This document shows positions 61,774-64,000 of a stretch of 64,000 nucleotides of DNA, piece by piece (positions within the stretch are counted from its first letter, which is position 1; each line of letters starts with the position of its first letter). Source of the DNA: Jingyaoa shaoxingensis (GTDB lineage: Bacteria; Bacillota; Clostridia; Lachnospirales; Lachnospiraceae). Location: NCBI RefSeq assembly GCF_014385005.1, contig NZ_JACRSZ010000004.1, positions 1-64,000 of the forward strand, in the 5' to 3' direction. The notes under the pieces are model-generated. The model worked only from the letters and a program-made list of their open reading frames with translations. It searched no databases and was not told where the DNA came from. A program made the translations under genes and the position numbers.

Positions 61774-62142
61774 ATGTTAAAAATTTATACCGAAAAAGCA
61801 CCTGCTGCCATAGGTCCTTACTCTCAGGGGTATGCAGTAAATAACTTTATTTTCACTTCCGGTCAGATACCTGTAAATCCTGAAACTAACCAGATTCCAG
61901 ATGATATTTCTGCACAAGCTGAAAACAGTTGTAAAAATGTAGGTGCCATTCTTGATGCCGCAGGAAGCTGTTTTGAAAAGGTAATAAAGACAACATGTTA
62001 TCTTGCTGATATGAATGATTTTGCTGCTTTTAACAAAGTATATGAAACATATTTTGTTTCTAATCCTGCCAGGAGTTGTGTTGCAGTAAAAGAATTACCA
62101 AAAGGTGTATTGTGTGAAATCGAAGCGATTGCCATAAAATGA
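61774..62142 (+). CDS. ridA: RidA family enamine/imine deaminase
   Basis: A 122-residue YjgF/YER057c/UK114 protein. APAAIGPYSQGYAVNNFIFTSGQIPVNPE (residues ~9-37) and VKTTCYLADMNDFAAFNKVY lead to the C-terminal PARSCVAVKELPKGVLCEIEAIA with the conserved Arg that hydrolyses 2-aminoacrylate-type imines. Last gene of the GltS operon. Its presence suggests that an enamine or imine arises in the pathway, for example after beta-elimination or deamination. The ATG at 61774 follows AAAGGAGATGATTTGCAT; an upstream TTG is unlikely. Confidence 0.93.
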   Translation: MLKIYTEKAPAAIGPYSQGYAVNNFIFTSGQIPVNPETNQIPDDISAQAENSCKNVGAILDAAGSCFEKVIKTTCYLADMNDFAAFNKVYETYFVSNPARSCVAVKELPKGVLCEIEAIAIK

Positions 62143-62148
62143 TTGTAC

Positions 62149-62216
62149 GATACTCACTTTCCTTTATTCGATAAAGTATCGTCATTGAGGATCCTGCCAC
62201 GGCATTGGGCGTGGCA
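62149..62216 (+). terminator. Hairpins after ridA
   Basis: ACGATAC / GTATCGT (62148-62181) and GCCACG / CGTGGC (62196-62215) lie just past the ridA stop. Neither has a strong T-run, so termination is possible but unproven. Confidence 0.4.
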
Positions 62217-62218
62217 TA

Positions 62219-62498
62219 CAAGGCAAGTGTATTTCATGTAAATCATGGAATACAAATACTTTACAATGCGTGAATGTCTATGGTTTATGACAAGCAGATC
62301 TTTTGCAGTTTTGCGTTAAGCGAGCCTTGAGAAAATGCCCGCCCGCGAGCGTCTTGTCTGAGCGAAGCGAGTTAAAGCGAAGGGCGGTAACAGGCATTCG
62401 AAAGGCGAGTAGCAAAACAAATATGAGCTGCGGTCATAACCATAGACAGTACGCATGCAAAAAGGCAGCATTCCATGATTACATGAAACCACTGCCTT
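62219..62498. repeat. Foldback (MITE-like or structured-RNA) element
   Basis: About 280 bp whose two halves are inverted copies. The outer arms AAGGCA...TTTCATGTAAATCATGG and the reverse complement of CCATGATTACATGAAA...TGCCTT match nearly throughout. Inner arms include TGTCTATGGTTTATGAC paired with GTCATAACCATAGACA, and GCCCGCCC with GGGCGG. The centre has GAGCGAAGCGAG. No open reading frame and no evident target-site duplication. It accounts for most of the 366-nt gap 62143-62508 and ends 11 nt before the ecfT stop. Confidence 0.8.
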
Positions 62499-62508
62499 GG
62501 GGAGTAAA

Positions 62509-63333
62509 TTAGAATGGATTATAGAACCTGCTTCCATTCCGGAAGGTGAGTATCAGTGCCCCCACACTGAATACCACCAGGAAGACCATGACTGCATAAT
62601 CTGCAGCTTTCAACGGTCTTTCGGAATACCAGGTTCTTTTTTTGTGCAGTCCAAACCGTCTCAGTTCCATGGCATTGCTGATGGTATCGATTCGCTCCAT
62701 ACCGGTAAAAATCAACGGCAGCAAAATAGTTGCTGTATTTTTGATTCTGGAAAACAAGGATGCCTTACTGGACATCTCGATTCCTCTGGCTGCCTGTGCG
62801 TTCTTGATTCTGGTAAAATCTTCCTGCACATCCGGAATGTAGCGCAGTGCAATTGCCACAGAATATCCTACATGATACGGTATTCCAATCCTGTTTAATG
62901 AGGCTGCAAACTCACTTGGGTTCGTCGTACAGATAAACATCAGCACTGCAGGAGCCACTGTGAAATACTTGATCATGATATTGAATTCATAAAATAACTG
63001 TTCCTTTGTCATTGCGTAGCTGCCAAACAAATGGCAAATCTCCGTTCTTGTTCCATAGATCTTACTACCCTGATACGGTGAAAAAAAGAAGATCACAATC
63101 AGATTCAGGCACAAAAACAATAAAATGAATTTGAATACAGTTCCCACCTGTTTCCAGCTGATCTCTGACATCTTAAAAATCACAACGCTAAACAGCAGCA
63201 TGACCAGAAGTACTCTGGTATCATACGTAATCATACTGACTATGGACCACAGCAGAAAGAACAGCAGCTTTGTGACACCTGTCAGTTCGTCAATCCAGGT
63301 GTTTTTCTGTTCATATTTCAGAATTCTGGACAT
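62509..63333 (-). CDS. ecfT: ECF transporter transmembrane subunit EcfT
   Basis: A 274-residue membrane coupling subunit of a vitamin/metal ECF transporter. Hydrophobic segments begin at [13 protein letters not shown]. The coupling helices carry the family signatures [24 protein letters not shown] and [18 protein letters not shown], each with the A-R-G/A-x-x-R-R contacts to EcfA. The ATG at 63333 follows AGGAGAGAGAAC. It overlaps the ecfA end by 23 nt. The S component is not in view, so the substrate is unknown. Confidence 0.93.
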   Translation of the reverse strand: MSRILKYEQKNTWIDELTGVTKLLFFLLWSIVSMITYDTRVLLVMLLFSVVIFKMSEISWKQVGTVFKFILLFLCLNLIVIFFFSPYQGSKIYGTRTEICHLFGSYAMTKEQLFYEFNIMIKYFTVAPAVLMFICTTNPSEFAASLNRIGIPYHVGYSVAIALRYIPDVQEDFTRIKNAQAARGIEMSSKASLFSRIKNTATILLPLIFTGMERIDTISNAMELRRFGLHKKRTWYSERPLKAADYAVMVFLVVFSVGALILTFRNGSRFYNPF

Positions 63334-64000
63334 GTTCTCTCTCCTTCCTGTCATACTGAATAAAACGCTCTACGAATCCTGACGCATCTGTTATTCCACA
63401 TTTTACGGCAAGATCATACAGGGATGTTTTTTTCAGATTCGCCTGCTCTGCCAGATGCTCATCCGTCAGGATCGCAGCCGGAGTGTCATCTGTCAGAATC
63501 TGACCATCTGCCAGCACAATGGCACGGTCTGTGTACTCCAGCATCAGATGCATATCATGAGTAATCATCATAATCGTAATACCGGATTCCTGATTTAATT
63601 TTTTCAGGAATTCCATAATCTCTGTGTAATGACGGTAATCCTGTCCTGCCGTCGGCTCATCGAGAATGATCATCTCCGGTTCCATTACCAGAATGGAAGC
63701 TATGGTCACTCTCTTTTTTTGTCCGAAGCTTAAAGCAGACACCGGCCAGTTCCGCATCTCATACAGTCCACAGATCTTCAGTGCATGATGTACCCTTTCT
63801 TTTATCTCCTCTTCCGGTACCTGACGGATCACCAGTCCCAGAGCTACCTCATCAAAAATCATAGCTTTGGAAATCATCTGATTCGGACTCTGCATCACGA
63901 ATCCGATCTTTTCGCCCCGTTCTTTGATGCTCCAGTTCTTCATATCGAAGCCTCGATAACAGATGCTGCCATCCGCCGTCTGCAGGAATCCGCAGATCAG
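63311..64000 (-). CDS. ecfA: ECF transporter ATPase (EcfA/YkoD-like), 5' end beyond the window
   Basis: A 230-residue C-terminal part; the frame runs to base 64000 without a start (...[20 protein letters not shown]). Q-loop [16 protein letters not shown] signature [15 protein letters not shown], Walker [13 protein letters not shown] and H-loop MITHDMHL are present; the Walker A is cut off. The C-terminal tail [12 protein letters not shown] resembles double-ABC YkoD-type proteins, so this may be the second half of a fused ATPase. Confidence 0.92.
   Translation of the reverse strand: MICGFLQTADGSICYRGFDMKNWSIKERGEKIGFVMQSPNQMISKAMIFDEVALGLVIRQVPEEEIKERVHHALKICGLYEMRNWPVSALSFGQKKRVTIASILVMEPEMIILDEPTAGQDYRHYTEIMEFLKKLNQESGITIMMITHDMHLMLEYTDRAIVLADGQILTDDTPAAILTDEHLAEQANLKKTSLYDLAVKCGITDASGFVERFIQYDRKEREHVQNSEI

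Noticed and set aside
57543..62508. Genomic island with integrase
   Set aside because: The segment is AT-rich and ends in a foldback element, but no integrase, transposase, tRNA target or direct-repeat boundary is visible.

Overview
This is a chromosomal window from a low-to-mid G+C, monoderm, spore-forming Firmicute, most likely a gut Lachnospiraceae (Clostridium cluster XIVa). The evidence is the 5' end of a 16S rRNA gene at the left edge (leftward; its V1 region reads like Blautia, Dorea or Mediterraneibacter relatives), a spore-associated YyaC homologue, a large Firmicutes-type SRP RNA, and many Lachnospiraceae-typical families (DUF5711, DUF5702, DUF5685, DUF6382). Genus and species cannot be fixed from what is visible. 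No phage, IS transposase or CRISPR array is seen. The right edge cuts an ECF transporter ATPase.

Layout. 1-4.0 kb: 16S start with two tandem consensus promoters, then a leftward LysM / DUF5711 / CvpA-like envelope operon. 4.1-9.3 kb: yyaC, a split housekeeping transketolase, recR-ybaB-dnaX. 9.4-14 kb: phosphofructokinase, and a GntR-controlled Ldh-family dehydrogenase plus malic enzyme with two clear operators. 14.1-24.4 kb: tRNA-Ser(CGA), HAD phosphatase, a heavy-metal/manganese exporter, SRP RNA, tadA, pepT, cobO-type adenosyltransferase, a penicillin-recognising-fold lipoprotein, D-2-hydroxyacid dehydrogenase, pgi and mtnN. 24.5-34.7 kb: a complete monoderm Tad (type IVb pilus) locus. It has two prepilin peptidases, CpaE- and CpaF-like ATPases, TadB and TadC, a 56-residue Flp pilin, pseudopilin-like proteins and an FHA protein.

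35-42.7 kb: a GntR regulator beside a leftward catabolic operon (TRAP transporter DctPQM, second split transketolase, SDR dehydrogenase, RpiB, Rpe). It looks like a route in which an imported acidic sugar is converted to a ketose and cut by transketolase, with the pentose phosphates re-equilibrated. 43-53.6 kb: AlaX editing enzyme; a permuted cytoplasmic GH3 enzyme divergent from a sugar ABC transporter, two NahK-like kinases and a sugar-phosphate nucleotidyltransferase. This is an oligosaccharide uptake, hydrolysis and salvage locus. 53.7-57.5 kb: a mini-chaperone operon (lid-less Hsp70, DUF5685, unusual J protein, membrane zinc-ribbon). 57.5-62.1 kb: LysR, GltS-type symporter, D-2-hydroxyacid dehydrogenase, a DapA-fold lyase lacking the usual catalytic triad, and RidA. 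62.2-62.5 kb: a ~280-bp foldback element. 62.5-64 kb: ecfT and partial ecfA.

The most interesting signals are: (i) the TRAP/split-transketolase/SDR/RpiB/Rpe operon; (ii) the GltS operon with the DapA-fold enzyme that keeps the Schiff-base lysine but has lost the proton-relay residues; (iii) a family of short palindromic intergenic repeats with CTGTTCA termini scattered through the window; (iv) the long foldback element; (v) several well-resolved operators.
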